Source: Candidatus Butyricimonas faecavium (lineage in GTDB: Bacteria > Bacteroidota > Bacteroidia > Bacteroidales > Marinifilaceae). Taken from it: DNA of 51,367 nucleotides. The stretch is from NCBI GenBank assembly GCA_944321125.1, contig CALUKD010000025.1:1-51367 (forward strand), in the 5' to 3' direction. The notes under the pieces were generated by a model. That model ran no database searches and had not been told where the DNA came from. It saw nothing but the letters and a program-made list of their open reading frames with translations. The position numbers and the translations under genes were made by a program. Below are positions 50,693 through 51,367 of the stretch, in pieces; the first letter of the stretch is position 1, and every line of letters starts with the position of its first letter.

Positions 50693-50936
50693 AATATCTC
50701 GAAGAGTTGTCCGGCCTCTCCGAGCTGGTTGCATCTTAAATATTTTGAGTATACAATTCAATATTTTCCATCACTTTTGGAATAACCTGTATACATTAAT
50801 TCCAATAGAGTAATATTCCATCTAAATATTTCACAAAATTATAATATAAAATTGATAATAACAAATAAACGTCGACATAAATTATCGGTTAGTAGGGACT
50901 ATTGGTGTAATGCTTTCATAACAGAAAAATAGCTTG

Positions 50937-51227
50937 TCACTTGGTTTTCACGTATCTTTCCGCTCCGAGGACAATAGAATACTTTATCTTATCTTTTGAC
51001 TTTACGAAATTGTAATCTGGAATGTCTCCGATTTTGAATTTTCCATCTGTGCTGTTGCCGGGTAAAACTTGGTATTATTCTTAATTTCGAATTATTTTAA
51101 CACGAATTCGATACAAACAATTGTTTCCACGCTTATAGGTAATCGGAGAAATAGTGATTTGTCCCAGTAAAGTGGGTATTCAAATGAAATTTCTATCTGA
51201 TAGAGTTATTATCCTGTTTTCAAATTG
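50937..51227 (-). pseudogene. Degraded minus-strand gene, 3' part
   Basis: One frame ending in TGA at 50937-50939 reads convincingly protein-like over its last 45 codons (V-L-P-G-N-S-T-D-G-K-F-K-I-G-D-I-P-D-Y-N, later Y-S-I-V-L-G-A-E-R-Y-V-K-T-K). Upstream in the same frame similar sequence continues (Q-I-T-I-S-P-I-T-Y-K-R-G, N-R-I-I-T-L-S-D-R) but is broken by stops at 51075-51077, 51081-51083 and 51180-51182. No family is recognised; a beta-rich secreted protein is a guess. Confidence 0.5.
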
Positions 51228-51300
51228 TTATGATAGACTTACTCGAATGTTAATAATTACCATTGTAATCTAATATATTACTATTTTGATAGGTGTATTA

Positions 51301-51335
51301 TCCTGAGAAAAGTTTACTGTAAATCTAAGTAAACC
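51301..51335 (-). repeat. Dispersed repeat copy 2 (GTTTAC-rich)
   Basis: Starts TCCTGAGAAAAGTTTACTGT and aligns with the reverse complement of 15070-15103 with a few substitutions and one extra base. It lies beside the degraded gene, as copy 1 lies beside the truncated BRO-N gene. Confidence 0.55.
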
Positions 51336-51367
51336 TATGTCAGAATCCTTAAAAATCATCAAACGTA

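Larger units (their letters stand above)
50553..50936. other. Intergenic region upstream of arginine deiminase
   Basis: These 384 bases hold the arcA -7 box and a hairpin terminator; nothing else is recognised. Confidence 0.5.

Overview
The window reads as a chromosomal segment of a Bacteroidales bacterium; Odoribacter/Butyricimonas-like is a guess from gene content only. Supporting signs are Bacteroidota-type promoters (TTTG at -33 and TAnnTTTG at -7) upstream of many genes, almost no Shine-Dalgarno sequences, families of surface lipoproteins beginning MKNK...C-S-D-D-D, an Smr/DUF2027 protein, a bifunctional HisB and an LpxB (so a Gram-negative envelope).

Layout. 1-14.9 kb is core chromosome: tRNA-Ser (cut by the window edge), NhaA, a ferredoxin/flavodoxin-like protein translationally coupled to a sugar-nucleotide epimerase, MtaB, LpxB, a Schlafen/AlbA-type protein, a divergent hcp/hcpR nitrosative-stress pair with a visible operator, an AI-2E family transporter, a metallo-beta-lactamase-fold lipase-like hydrolase, a small regulator/membrane-protein operon with twin operators, and Ogt. 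15.2-22.35 kb is an integrated element of about 7.1 kb lying between 44-bp direct repeats of the 3' half of tRNA-Pro(GGG). It carries a tyrosine recombinase, an HTH protein, a filamentous-phage G2P-like rolling-circle replication initiator, a large non-coding region with inverted repeats, two cargo genes of unknown function and a strikingly structured leader. 22.6-28.6 kb returns to core genes: TrxB, a beta-barrel protein, DUF2027/Smr, urocanate hydratase and an RluA-type pseudouridine synthase.

28.8-34.4 kb is a cluster of paralogous DUF4925-type lipoproteins plus one calycin/PCMD-type lipoprotein. Between the last two divergent genes lies a 237-bp segment bounded by perfect 21-bp inverted repeats and containing one outward promoter. 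This is very probably a phase-variable invertible promoter. 35.1-42.7 kb is a complete histidine operon (hisG-D-C-B-H-A-F-IE) headed by its own attenuator: a 19-codon leader peptide with seven His codons, an antiterminator pairing and a strong intrinsic terminator. A recent, mutated duplicate of that leader sits 697 bp upstream. Intergenic repeats have entered this operon, supplying identical C-terminal ends to HisD and HisA, and a 106-bp MITE-like element lies between hisB and hisH.

42.8-50.6 kb carries a helix-hairpin-helix/outer-membrane protein, PurE, hypoxanthine phosphoribosyltransferase, Obg, a DUF2776 membrane protein, UbiE/MenG and arginine deiminase. The last 400 bp hold a degraded minus-strand gene and a copy of a repeat also found next to the truncated BRO gene at 15.07 kb.

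The most unusual items are the invertible lipoprotein promoter, the his attenuator with its decayed duplicate, and the small tRNA-Pro element with a phage-type replicase and no recognised capsid or mobilisation gene. All assignments come from reading the sequence; no database search was possible.
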